Positions 8,215 through 17,017 of a stretch of 64,000 nt of DNA are shown here, piece by piece. Made by a program: the position numbers and the translations under genes. The stretch comes from Faucicola mancuniensis. Lineage in GTDB: Bacteria > Pseudomonadota > Gammaproteobacteria > Pseudomonadales > Moraxellaceae. Under the pieces are notes generated by a model, which worked only from the letters and a program-made list of their open reading frames with translations, was not told the DNA's origin and did no database searches. How positions within the stretch are numbered: position 1 is the first letter of the stretch; each line of letters begins with the position of its first letter. The stretch is from the NCBI RefSeq assembly GCF_046523945.1, contig NZ_CP171363.1, positions 558,001 through 622,000 on the forward strand. Reading direction: 5' to 3'.

Positions 8215-9459
8215 ATGACAACAAAACCTTTTTCATCAAAAAAAACCGATAAAAACCGTCAAAAATCTAATTTTGACCCAAAAAACAAAAATAAGTTTGG
8301 CAAAAATTCAAAAAACAAACAAAAGTTTGATAAAAAACCAAACAGCCAATTTAACAAAAAATCAAACAATCGCCCACAAAAATCCGTACCAAACGATTTT
8401 AACAATGAACAATTTATCCAAGAATTGGCGGACGAACTTAACATTAACACCAAAGAAATGTTTAGCAATGAACAACCCAAAAGTAAAGATAAATATCAAC
8501 ATTTAACAGGTAATGATGATATTGAAGATTTTGGCAAAGTCAATTACATCACGGTTACTCGCCAACAGCACGACCAACGACTTGACAATTTTTTATTAGC
8601 TCGTTTAAAAGGATTGCCACGTTCGCACGTTTACAATCTGATTCGCTCGGACGAAGTGCGTGTTAATGGCAAACGTGCCAAAGCCTACGACAAACTGGAG
8701 CGTGGCGATATCGTGCGGATTGCCCCTGTGCGTCTGGCAACTCGTGAAAAACCTGTGATTAGCGAAGATTTTGCCAAAGGTTTGCTTGAGCGGATTGTGT
8801 ATGAAGATGACGGTTTAATCGTGCTAAACAAGCCGTCTGGCATGGCGGTGCATGGCGGAAGTGGCGAGAGTTTTGGCGTGATTGAAGCCATGCGAGAAGC
8901 AACTGGCAAAAAATATTTGGAACTGGTTCACCGCATTGACAAAGATACGTCAGGGCTTTTGATGATTGCCAAAAAACGCTCAACACTCAAAGTTTTGCAA
9001 GACCATTTGCGTGAAAAAACTTTGCAAAAAAATTATCTGTGTATCGTAACAGGTTGGGTCAAACAAGACACGCAAACCATTGATAAACCGCTGTTAAAAT
9101 ACAGTCTTGCCAATGGTGAACGCCGTGTCAAAGTTGATGACAAAGCCCAAATCAATAAAGAGAGCAAGCCTGCCCAAACCCAAATCACGGTATTAAGCCG
9201 TTTTGAGTTGGACTGTAAAAAAGTGAGCCTTGTCAAAGCCAGTCCTTTGACAGGTCGCACCCACCAAATTCGTGTGCATATGGCGTATATCGGTCATGCG
9301 TTATTGGGCGATGATAAATACAATTTGCAAGACAAATCAGGCGTTAGACGGCTTTGTTTGCACGCTTATGAATTGCACATTCCAGACTATGATGTGATAA
9401 AAGCTGAGTTGCCAAATGATTTGCAAAGTTTGATTGGTACAAATTTTTTTGATAATTAA
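8215..9459 (+). CDS. rluC: 23S rRNA pseudouridine synthase, RluC type
   Basis: RluC converts specific uridines of 23S rRNA (955, 2504 and 2580 in E. coli) to pseudouridine. The 414 aa protein has an S4 RNA-binding domain at ~115-170 (QRLDNFLLARLKGLPRSHVY) and the RluA-family catalytic domain with HRIDKDTSG near residue 240 (catalytic Asp) and the motif TGRTHQIRVH near 350. The first ~110 residues are an unusual Lys/Asn/Gln-rich basic extension absent from E. coli RluC (319 aa); its AAA-rich codons give strong strand skew. Divergence from rne supports RluC rather than RluD. The start at ATG 8215 has only a weak ribosome site, so a start inside the extension cannot be excluded. Confidence 0.92.
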   Translation: MTTKPFSSKKTDKNRQKSNFDPKNKNKFGKNSKNKQKFDKKPNSQFNKKSNNRPQKSVPNDFNNEQFIQELADELNINTKEMFSNEQPKSKDKYQHLTGNDDIEDFGKVNYITVTRQQHDQRLDNFLLARLKGLPRSHVYNLIRSDEVRVNGKRAKAYDKLERGDIVRIAPVRLATREKPVISEDFAKGLLERIVYEDDGLIVLNKPSGMAVHGGSGESFGVIEAMREATGKKYLELVHRIDKDTSGLLMIAKKRSTLKVLQDHLREKTLQKNYLCIVTGWVKQDTQTIDKPLLKYSLANGERRVKVDDKAQINKESKPAQTQITVLSRFELDCKKVSLVKASPLTGRTHQIRVHMAYIGHALLGDDKYNLQDKSGVRRLCLHAYELHIPDYDVIKAELPNDLQSLIGTNFFDN

Positions 9460-9494
9460 TTTTTTTGTCAATTCACAAAGAAAAAAGGTGTGCT

Positions 9495-10586
9495 ATGCAG
9501 TCCAACAACCCCACCCAACAACTACTTGACACCGCTTTAACCGACCAAATCATTACCCCTGACCAACACCAACAGTTGCTCGCTCGTTACGAGCAACTTG
9601 TTTCACACAATTTTGACAAAAATACGCAAATTCAAACAAACGACAGCCCAAAATTTGTGCTATCGCATTTGCTGTATTATCTAGGCGGCATGATAGCGAT
9701 TGGGGCGATGAGCGTGTTTATGACGCTTGGCTTTAGCCTATACGGTAGCGGTGCGATGATGACAATTTGCGTGTGTTATGCGGTATTGGCAAGTTGTATT
9801 GCTCGCTTTTTGTACCAAAAAAATCTGAAAACACCGTATAGCATTTTGCTTGGTTTTATTTTATGCCTTGTGCCGTTGTTTACATTTGCGTTGCAACATT
9901 ATTTGGGTTTTTGGCAAGAATACAGCGATTATCAACAATTTCATCAATGGATTAGCCCACAATGGTTGATTTTGGAAGTGGCGACTTTGGTGGTCGGTGT
10001 GGCGATGTTATGGCGTTTTCGCCGTAGTTTTTTGACTTTGCCAATTGCGCTTACGCTGTGGTATTTGTCAATGGATATCGCACCGTTATTGACCCAAAGC
10101 GAATTGGATTGGGATTTGCGTCAGTTGGTGTCGGTGTATTTTGGTTTGGCGGTGATTGTGGGGGCGATTTGGATAGACATTCGTCAGCATACTCGCCAAA
10201 GCGTGATTGAGCAAGATTTTGCATTTTGGTTGTATATTGTCGGTGTCATGACGTTTTGGGGCGGTTTGTCGTTGCAGGATTCGGACAGCGAATTGGCAAA
10301 ATTTATGTATTGTATGATAAATGTCGCCTTGCTGTTGCTCGGTGTGGTGTTACGCAGGCGGGTGTTTGCGGTGTTTGGCGGTATGGGGATTGCCATGTAT
10401 CTTGGGCATTTGGCGTATGAAGTGTTCAAAGACAGCATGATTTTTCCGTTAATCGTGGCGTTAATTGGCTTTGCGGTGATATTTTTGGGTGTGTTTTGGC
10501 AAAAAAACGAAAGCCGTATTTATGCCAAATTGTTGTCTTTTTTACCAACTCATTGGCAACATACGCTCAAAAATTTACATCAATAA
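9495..10586 (+). CDS. Polytopic membrane protein of unknown function (DUF2157-like)
   Basis: This 363 aa protein starts at ATG 9495, preceded by AAAAGGTG; a TTG further upstream is less likely. About 55 soluble N-terminal residues (LLDTALTDQIITPDQHQQLL resembles the start of DUF2157 proteins) are followed by roughly ten hydrophobic segments from residue ~60 to ~345, ending in a short basic tail. No catalytic motif is visible. It lies 35 bp after rluC on the same strand and could be co-transcribed. I do not recognise a defined function. Confidence 0.75.
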   Translation: MQSNNPTQQLLDTALTDQIITPDQHQQLLARYEQLVSHNFDKNTQIQTNDSPKFVLSHLLYYLGGMIAIGAMSVFMTLGFSLYGSGAMMTICVCYAVLASCIARFLYQKNLKTPYSILLGFILCLVPLFTFALQHYLGFWQEYSDYQQFHQWISPQWLILEVATLVVGVAMLWRFRRSFLTLPIALTLWYLSMDIAPLLTQSELDWDLRQLVSVYFGLAVIVGAIWIDIRQHTRQSVIEQDFAFWLYIVGVMTFWGGLSLQDSDSELAKFMYCMINVALLLLGVVLRRRVFAVFGGMGIAMYLGHLAYEVFKDSMIFPLIVALIGFAVIFLGVFWQKNESRIYAKLLSFLPTHWQHTLKNLHQ

Positions 10587-10617
10587 AGCTTTTTACCAAC
10601 TATTTTTGACAAAACTT

Positions 10618-11030
10618 TTACCAAGCCTTTTGCCAATATTGTAAAAAAATATTTTTGTCAAATTGACCTTTTACCAAAGCCGACTGATAACTGGGCAAAT
10701 TTTCTATGCGTGTCAAATAGTCGTCAATCGCTGAATACCGTTCAAAGTTCGACACGCTCACCGCCAATACCGACAGCATAAACTGTATCAAAATATCCAC
10801 CGCCGTCAAATGCTAACCCACAAAAAAGCGGTATCAGATGGTTTTTTTGCCAAATGGGTGTTGATAAATGCCAATTGTTCGTACAAGGTGGGATTAAGAT
10901 AATGGCGATCAACCGCTTGCCCTTTTGCATTTCGTTCACAAAAAATCAACTCAAACGACACGTCTAACGCAATGAACAGCCAAATGATACGTTGTGAACG
11001 GGCGTTGGGTAAATGAAATAATTGATACAT
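10618..11030 (-). pseudogene. Glutathione S-transferase remnant, internally deleted
   Basis: The minus strand starts with a clear GST N-terminus (MYQLFHLPNARSQRIIWL) and ends with a GST C-terminus (LTAVDILIQFML, then YSAIDDYLTRIENLPSYQSA). Between them ~70 residues of the normal ~210 are missing, including the usual V-P-x-L and E-S glutathione-binding segment; the join falls around FELIFCERN/AKGQAVDRHY. A frame change after THLAKKPSDTA and an in-frame TAG in FFVG-stop-HLTAVDI (probably a former Gln codon) break it further. It cannot make a working GST. Confidence 0.85.
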
Positions 11031-11078
11031 CGAAATATTTGTAAGAATTTGATTTTAATGAAATTTTTAGGAATATAT

Positions 11079-12434
11079 TTATTTATTCGGTGCAGTTTCT
11101 TTTAAGGTCATTAACACAGGCAATACACATAGTGCCACCACCATAATCATAATTCCTGCTGAATATGCTTTGCCTGTCGCATTGGTAAAAAGTTGTGCCA
11201 ATAATGGCGTTAAACCGCCAAATACTGCCGTCGCAAGCGTTACACCTAACGCAAGCCCAGATAACCGCACATGGGTCGCAAACTGTTCAGACGTTGCCGA
11301 AGCCGCCACCGCACTCACTGCTCCTGCTGAACAGGCAAGCACCACCGCCCCAACCAATGCCATCATAACATGGGCTGTCGCCATCATATTAAACAGCACA
11401 ATCGGCAAAATCATATTGGCAATACACGCACCGATTAATACAGGTTTGCGACCAATTTTATCAGATAAAGCCCCAATCATCGGTGTAATCACAATCACCG
11501 AAAAAGAAGCAATCGTGGATAGCCATAACGCAATATTTTGTGGAACTTTCACGGTCTCCACCAAAAAAACAGGCACAAAGGTAATACCGACATAATAAGT
11601 GATTGAACCCAAAGCCGAAATCGCAAAAGTTTTGGCAATCTCAGGTTTGTGATATTTTAACGCTAAAAGCAAAGGCGATGTGGCATTTTCTTTTGACACA
11701 CCGTGATTTGACTTTGCTACAATGGACGTGTGATGGACTGACTGATTTTGCTGAATAAATTTGACAAACTCAGGCGTTTCTGCCATGCGATGACGAGAAA
11801 TGAGTACAAGCAATGCCAAAACTGCACCAAAAATAAACGGCAATCGCCAACCATAAGTCAATAAATCTTCGGCAAAAAAATGCACCGTAACTGCACTGAC
11901 AAACACCGCTAACAACCCACCTATCTCACTAAAGGCTGATGCCAAAGACGCAACAAAACCACGTTTATGCGGTTTTGCTCCTTCTACCAAATACGCTACC
12001 ACACCTGTATATTCGCCACCCACAGAAAACGCCATCACACAACGTAACAACAACATCAAAATCCCAGACCAAATACCAATGCTCTCAAACGTTGGCAACA
12101 ATGCTGTCAAAAACATAGCGATACTCATCATTGTCATCGTTACCAGCAAAGTTGCACGTCTGCCAAATCTATCGCCAAAATGCCCAAAAAACATCGCCCC
12201 CAACGGACGCATCAAATATGACACCGCAAAACCTGCCAACGTGATAACAATGGACGTTGGGTTATCTCCAAAAAACACTTTGGACAACACCGTAGCAAAG
12301 TACAAATATAAGGTAAAATCATACCATTCCACAATCGTGGAAAAAGAAGCAACCAATAACGAACTTTTAGGCAAAGGCTTACCGTCTTGATACGATTGGG
12401 TGTCAGAAAGGTTCAGAATTGATGCGTTAGTCAT
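11079..12434 (-). CDS. MFS transporter, metabolite:H+ symporter (MHS) family
   Basis: This 451 aa, 12-segment carrier matches the MHS branch of the major facilitator superfamily (ProP, KgtP, CitA, ShiA). The MHS-like start FSTIVEWYDFTLYLYFA is at ~30-46, motif A GHFGDRFGRR after TM2, and the central loop at ~225-260. MHS carriers bring organic acids or osmolytes into the cytoplasm with protons. The substrate cannot be read from the sequence: ProP would carry a C-terminal coiled coil, which is absent, so an organic-acid symporter is more likely. No catabolic neighbour helps. It appears monocistronic. Confidence 0.88.
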   Translation of the reverse strand: MTNASILNLSDTQSYQDGKPLPKSSLLVASFSTIVEWYDFTLYLYFATVLSKVFFGDNPTSIVITLAGFAVSYLMRPLGAMFFGHFGDRFGRRATLLVTMTMMSIAMFLTALLPTFESIGIWSGILMLLLRCVMAFSVGGEYTGVVAYLVEGAKPHKRGFVASLASAFSEIGGLLAVFVSAVTVHFFAEDLLTYGWRLPFIFGAVLALLVLISRHRMAETPEFVKFIQQNQSVHHTSIVAKSNHGVSKENATSPLLLALKYHKPEIAKTFAISALGSITYYVGITFVPVFLVETVKVPQNIALWLSTIASFSVIVITPMIGALSDKIGRKPVLIGACIANMILPIVLFNMMATAHVMMALVGAVVLACSAGAVSAVAASATSEQFATHVRLSGLALGVTLATAVFGGLTPLLAQLFTNATGKAYSAGIMIMVVALCVLPVLMTLKETAPNK

Positions 12435-12475
12435 GGGCTTTTAAAATTATTTCAAAAAATCCAAATAATCAGCGA

Positions 12476-12707
12476 TTAAAAACGTGGGTTTTTAAGCTCT
12501 TCAAGTTTTTGCCCCAAGGCTTTTTCCAATTTTTGACCAAACGACTGCCATTCACGCTCATCAGTTTTGATGACAACGTTTGAGTTACCACTGGTATTCG
12601 CCATGGTTTGGACTTACCATATTAACAGAACAACATGTAACAGCGAATGCCAAGGCTACAATCATTGTCATGTTTTTAGAAAATTTGTGTAAGTTGTGAG
12701 AATACAT
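12476..12707 (-). pseudogene. Small lipoprotein-like gene split by a frameshift
   Basis: Two overlapping frames read as one broken gene. The upstream frame (12707-12585, 40 aa) starts MYSHNLHKFSKNMTMIVALA and has a lipobox-like VTCC. The downstream frame (12604-12476, 42 aa) starts MANTSGNSNVVIKTD and runs through REWQSFGQKLEKALGQKLEE. The downstream part has ordinary charged, coding-like composition but no ribosome site of its own and an in-frame stop just before its ATG. A one-base shift near 12606 would join them. The alternative is that only the 42-codon ORF is real. No function is known. Confidence 0.45.
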
Positions 12708-12781
12708 AAATTGTAAGAACCCGTATTCATAACATCTTTGCAATGAAAAATGCAATAAACTGTGAACAAATGCTAAACAAA

Positions 12782-14635
12782 TCAATCAAAAAACCAATGA
12801 TAACTCACAGTATAAGCCGTTTGGCTATCGTCATACAGTTTTTCATACTCCACGCCCACACGCACCGCTTGCTGTTTGCCAATATCATATTGGCCGCCTA
12901 GCGAAAAAATCGGCTGAAAATAGTGCGAACGCTCGTTATCTTCTGCACCGCCTTGATACCAATACGGCAAATTCACATCAGCAAGCACACGCATTTTTGG
13001 GCTTAAATGCACCGCACAGCCTGTATGTACGTTTACGCCCACTCGGTGACCTTGATTGATTTTGCCGACTTGTCCGACACCGCCCGCCAACGCATAACAC
13101 AGCGTATTAGGCAACTCGCCTGTGCCTTGCTTTTCTTGATTTGGGTCGCCTTGTCCTAGCACATACGACACGCCTTTTTCCATGCCGACACTTAGCACAT
13201 GATACTCGTCATTTGTTTGGTTACTCGCATCTATCACAGGCTTGATTTTTAGGTGCAAACCGTAGGACGTATGCGGGTCTGTGCCGTTTTTTGGGCTTAA
13301 CGATAACACATCAATCAAAGTCGCTTCTTCTATCGTTATCTTATTGTTTTTATTAAAATTATCATCATCAAAACGATAACCAAGCGATAGCGACATGGCA
13401 TTCATGCTCCAATAATTACGTTTGCCTGTCGGATTGTCCAACAAATCTTGATAACCGCCACGCACACCGACAATCGCTTTACTTGACTGATTATTTTGCT
13501 TAATAGCAACAGTCGCTCGGTGCAATTTGTTAGCATTGACAGGATTATTATCGTTTGGCGTAAACGTTGGCAAATCGTTTAATCGTGCCAAAGTTGGATA
13601 ATCCAAGTTATACACTTGATGATTATTGATAAAGGCTTGTTTGACGGTGCGTTCTGACGGTAGATATTTGGCATTTTTTAACAAATGATGTTTTGCCAAA
13701 ACTCGAGAAACTTCCGCAGGTGCGATGATTTTTCCGCCATCTTGTACAAAATGATACTGCTCATCAGTCGCATCTAGCAAGCGTAAAATCTCGGTCGCAC
13801 AGTTATTATTCAAAAATTTGTAATAACGGTCGGCATTTTTCACTTCCCACAACTGCCGCATTACTTGATTAATGGTATCTTGGGGCAAATCTAGCTCATA
13901 TTGCCAAATATCTCGTTGGTCGTTTATCAGATAATTGGCTTGTTTATCCGTGTATTTGCCAAAGGTCATCGCACCTGCACCCTTGCCAGAAACCGCATGA
14001 ATACTGCCTTTTAAGCCTGTTTCTTTCGTTTCATCTGTAGCAAAATTAAAAAAATACGCATCGTCATTATTATTTGTTTTTAGGCTTTTTGCCGTGTCAA
14101 TTTTGACAAGCGTATGCCCAAAAGACGAGCCGATACGGTTGTTATGCTCTTCAGCAAAAATCAGCGAAAATTGTTTTGCATCAAATTTATTTAACCAAGC
14201 ATCAAATTCCGAACAAGTGTTTAACTGCCAATCTTGGTGTAACTGTTTGATATTGGGTAAATTTTGTAAAAGCCAATGACTGCGAGCAGGAAAACGACAC
14301 AAAAAATCTTCTGCCGTTTCTTTATTTTGCAAGGCATTAACACTGGCAATCAGCTCCGCTTTTGGCTCGGTGTTGCCATTTTGAGCGATAAAAAAATCCG
14401 CATTTCGCACCGTACTTTTGCCGTTTTTGTATAATAACAAACGTTGCCAAACGATATTTTGGCTTAAGTTGTTAATTTGTTGCTCGTCAATTTGTGTGTT
14501 TTGTTGTAAAACCATGTTTGTATTTTTAACATTTGATTTTTCAACATTTTCGGCAATATCTTCAGCAACATTGTGAGCAAAAGCGACTGGGCTAATGCTT
14601 AACAGCAAGGCAAGTGTTAAAGGGGATTTTTTCAT
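12782..14635 (-). CDS. Periplasmic/outer-membrane DUF4105 (Lnb N-terminal domain-like) protein
   Basis: This 617 aa protein has a signal peptide MKKSPLTLALLLSISPVAFA, then the DUF4105 domain at ~75-330 with the family segments FSLIFAEEHNNRIGSSFGHT and FLNNNCATEILRLLD (His and Cys candidates for catalysis). The C-terminal ~280 residues alternate in a beta-barrel-like way and end in Phe-Asp (YTVSYHWFFD), suggesting an outer-membrane barrel. DUF4105 is shared with Enterococcus Lnb, a lipoprotein N-acyltransferase, but that activity is not shown for proteobacterial members. Divergent or operon partners are absent. An outer-membrane location is inference. Confidence 0.82.
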   Translation of the reverse strand: MKKSPLTLALLLSISPVAFAHNVAEDIAENVEKSNVKNTNMVLQQNTQIDEQQINNLSQNIVWQRLLLYKNGKSTVRNADFFIAQNGNTEPKAELIASVNALQNKETAEDFLCRFPARSHWLLQNLPNIKQLHQDWQLNTCSEFDAWLNKFDAKQFSLIFAEEHNNRIGSSFGHTLVKIDTAKSLKTNNNDDAYFFNFATDETKETGLKGSIHAVSGKGAGAMTFGKYTDKQANYLINDQRDIWQYELDLPQDTINQVMRQLWEVKNADRYYKFLNNNCATEILRLLDATDEQYHFVQDGGKIIAPAEVSRVLAKHHLLKNAKYLPSERTVKQAFINNHQVYNLDYPTLARLNDLPTFTPNDNNPVNANKLHRATVAIKQNNQSSKAIVGVRGGYQDLLDNPTGKRNYWSMNAMSLSLGYRFDDDNFNKNNKITIEEATLIDVLSLSPKNGTDPHTSYGLHLKIKPVIDASNQTNDEYHVLSVGMEKGVSYVLGQGDPNQEKQGTGELPNTLCYALAGGVGQVGKINQGHRVGVNVHTGCAVHLSPKMRVLADVNLPYWYQGGAEDNERSHYFQPIFSLGGQYDIGKQQAVRVGVEYEKLYDDSQTAYTVSYHWFFD

Positions 14636-14688
14636 AAAATTATCTCAATTCGCAAGTGTTACAAAAAGGATTTTAATAAAAGGTTTTG

Positions 14689-14776
14689 GTAGGGTGGGTT
14701 AGCGGTAGCGTAACTACCATTTTTATAGTAAAATCAAATATTTGGTGGATTACGCCTTTGGCTAACCACACCCTAC
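14689..14776. repeat. Dispersed palindromic repeat, family A copy 1
   Basis: The ends are imperfect inverted repeats: gtagggtgggttagc at 14689-14703 and gctaaccacaccctac at 14761-14776. The same ends bound a longer copy at 30588-30717. It lies between the DUF4105 gene and the YdcH-like gene and contains no ORF. Confidence 0.8.
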
Positions 14777-14860
14777 GATGTTATTTTGAATGTTCCATAA
14801 AAAAATCCTACCATAAAGATAGGATTTTTTGTGTCGCATTTTTGCAATTTTAAGTACAAA

Positions 14861-15085
14861 TTATGCTTTTTTGCTTTCTAAATATTTGAAAAGCTCGTCT
14901 TTTAACGCCAATTTTTCTTTTTTCAACTCATCAATTTCGTCTGCACGGCTAACTGATGCAACTGGGTCGTTTTCCAAACCAGTGATTTTTTCGTCCAATT
15001 CGTTGTGTGCATTGAATAATTTTTCAAAGTGTAAATCGTTTTGAGTTTTTAATTCAGTGATAAGTTCACGGTATTCTGGAAACAT
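14861..15085 (-). CDS. YdcH/DUF465 family small coiled-coil protein
   Basis: This 74 aa protein starts at ATG 15085 (MFPEYRELITELKTQNDLHF) with an AGGAAG ribosome site; longer readings are not supported. The sequence is heptad-rich and charged, with the DUF465/YdcH pattern: FxxLFNxHNELDEKI near the N-terminal third and EIDELKKEKLALKDEL at the C-terminus. It is cytoplasmic and probably forms a helical hairpin. No biochemical role is established for the family. It faces away from ahpF. Confidence 0.88.
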   Translation of the reverse strand: MFPEYRELITELKTQNDLHFEKLFNAHNELDEKITGLENDPVASVSRADEIDELKKEKLALKDELFKYLESKKA

Positions 15086-15412
15086 AGTTTCTTCCTTTTT
15101 GGTTAAAAACAGATTGATGTTAAAAACAAGTTTAAAAACACGATAAAAATTATCATGTCTGTTGGTTGATGACAAATGTCAAAAAGCCAATTTCTTTACC
15201 TACATTGTAACCAAAAAAAAGATGTTTGACTATATCTAGTTGCAAAAGTTTGTAAAAATACTTGTAAATTTATTAAAAAAATAAAAATTAAACTAAAAAA
15301 CGTTTTGTTTTTTAAATTATAATCATTAACTATCTAATATTGTCAAATGTCAAAATTTTTATCATAATGGTTTCAACAAAATTAACCAAATTTCCAAAAA
15401 CGGAGAAAAACC
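15086..15412. other. AT-rich region upstream of ahpF
   Basis: This 327 bp divergent gap between the YdcH-like gene and ahpF has no ORF. A TATAAT hexamer at 15318-15323 faces ahpF without a matching -35, as in activator-dependent promoters. Peroxide control by OxyR would be expected from other bacteria, but I cannot identify an OxyR site. Confidence 0.4.
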
Positions 15413-16969
15413 ATGATTGACAAAAGTTTATTAGACGCCATTAAATCTTACAGCGAACGCATGACACGCCCAATTGAGTTTGTATTGGGTGCAGGTGAAC
15501 ACGCAAAACGTGCCGAATTGGTAGAGTTTTTAACTCAAGTGGCAGGCACCACTGACAAAATCAACTTAAGTTCAGAGCTTGACGGCAATTTATCGCCAAT
15601 GAGCTTTAAAATTCGCACACAAGACAGCGATACAGGCATTGTGTTTAGCGGTATTCCGTCTGGGCATGAGTTTACATCGTTGATTTTGGCAGTTTTACAG
15701 GCGGGTGGTAGTGAGTTGAAACTTGATGAAGGCATTCAAAACCTAATCAAAAACATCAAACAACCGTTACAGTTTCAAACGATTGTGTCTTTAACTTGCC
15801 ATAACTGCCCAGATGTGGTGCAATCGTTAAACCAATTTGCTTTGTTAAATGATGGCATTAGCAATGAAATGATTGACGGTGGTGTGTTCCCAGAGTTGGT
15901 TGCCGAAAAGAACATTCAAGGCGTGCCTGCGGTATTTTTAAACGGCAAACCGTTTGCCAATGGCAAAATTGACACAGCAAAATTGATTGAGAAATTGCAA
16001 GAACAATACCCAGATTTGCTAAACGGCATGGCAACAGGCGAACAGCTTGAACAACAAGATGTGGTTGTCATCGGTGGCGGCCCTGCAGGTACAGCAGCGG
16101 CGATTTATACCGCTCGTAAAGGCTTAAAAGTTACAGTAGTTGCCGACCGCATTGGCGGACAGGTCAAAGACACGCAAGACATTGAAAACTTGATTTCTGT
16201 GCCATTAACCAACGGCAACGAGCTTGCCAACAATTTTGCCAAACACATCAAAGAATACGCCATCACGGTCAAAGAAATGGTAAGCGTCAAAGAAATTGGC
16301 GAAAATGGCGACAATACTTACCAAATTACGCTGAACACAGGCGAGAGTTTTGCTACACGCTCAATCATCGTGGCGACAGGGGCAAAATGGCGTAAACTTG
16401 GCGTAAAAGGCGAAGATGAAAACATCGGCAATGGCGTGGCGTTTTGCCCACACTGTGATGGCCCATTCTTTAAAGGTAAAAATGTGGCGGTTGTCGGTGG
16501 CGGTAACTCTGGCGTGGAAGCGGCATTGGACTTGGCAGGGATTGTCAATCATGTAACCTTGATTGAATTTGGCGATAAATTGCGTGCTGACCAAGTGCTT
16601 GTAAACAAAGCCCAAGAACGTAGCAATATTGACATCATGACTTCTATCGCAACTCAAGAAATCGTGGCGGAAAATGGCAAAGTTACGTCCATCATCTATC
16701 AAGACCGCAACACAGGTGAAAACAAAACGCTGGATTTGTCGGCGGTGTTTATCCAAATCGGACTTGTACCAAACTCTGAAGTGGTGAAAAATTTGGTAAA
16801 CGTAACCAAATTTGGCGAAATTGAGATTAACGAGCGTTGCCAAACGTCAAAACAAGGTATTTTTGCTTGTGGCGATGTAACGACTGTGCCATATAAGCAA
16901 ATTAACATTGCGATGGGCGAAGGGGCAAAAGCTGGGTTGTCAGCGTTTGATTATTTGGTCATGCAATGA
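15413..16969 (+). CDS. ahpF: Alkyl hydroperoxide reductase subunit F
   Basis: AhpF is the NADH:peroxiredoxin oxidoreductase that re-reduces AhpC. The 518 aa protein has the N-terminal double thioredoxin-like domain with CHNC at residues 129-132 (same numbering as E. coli), a dinucleotide site VVIGGGPAGTAAAIYTARKG at ~218-237, and the thioredoxin-reductase-type CPHC in FCPHCDGPFFKGK near residue 345. The second nucleotide site is VAVVGGGNSGVEAAL and the C-terminal FAD signature is GIFACGDVTT. It starts at ATG 15413 behind CGGAGAAA. ahpC is not adjacent, unlike in E. coli, so its partner must be elsewhere. It ends in a terminator shared with the convergent ABC gene. Confidence 0.97.
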   Translation: MIDKSLLDAIKSYSERMTRPIEFVLGAGEHAKRAELVEFLTQVAGTTDKINLSSELDGNLSPMSFKIRTQDSDTGIVFSGIPSGHEFTSLILAVLQAGGSELKLDEGIQNLIKNIKQPLQFQTIVSLTCHNCPDVVQSLNQFALLNDGISNEMIDGGVFPELVAEKNIQGVPAVFLNGKPFANGKIDTAKLIEKLQEQYPDLLNGMATGEQLEQQDVVVIGGGPAGTAAAIYTARKGLKVTVVADRIGGQVKDTQDIENLISVPLTNGNELANNFAKHIKEYAITVKEMVSVKEIGENGDNTYQITLNTGESFATRSIIVATGAKWRKLGVKGEDENIGNGVAFCPHCDGPFFKGKNVAVVGGGNSGVEAALDLAGIVNHVTLIEFGDKLRADQVLVNKAQERSNIDIMTSIATQEIVAENGKVTSIIYQDRNTGENKTLDLSAVFIQIGLVPNSEVVKNLVNVTKFGEIEINERCQTSKQGIFACGDVTTVPYKQINIAMGEGAKAGLSAFDYLVMQ

Positions 16970-16989
16970 TTGTGATTTTTAAAATTGTT

Positions 16990-17016
16990 AAAACCCACTT
17001 TTGATAAGTGGGTTTT
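16990..17016. terminator. Terminator between ahpF and the convergent ABC-domain gene
   Basis: Arms aaaacccactt (16990-17000) and aagtgggtttt (17006-17016) enclose a 5 nt loop and are followed by T residues on the plus strand, 20 bp after the ahpF stop. Confidence 0.88.
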
Positions 17017-17017
17017 T

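Noticed and set aside
16361..16843. 160-codon minus-strand frame inside ahpF
   Set aside because: The plus strand is clearly ahpF with all motifs; the opposite frame has no recognisable domain or start signal.
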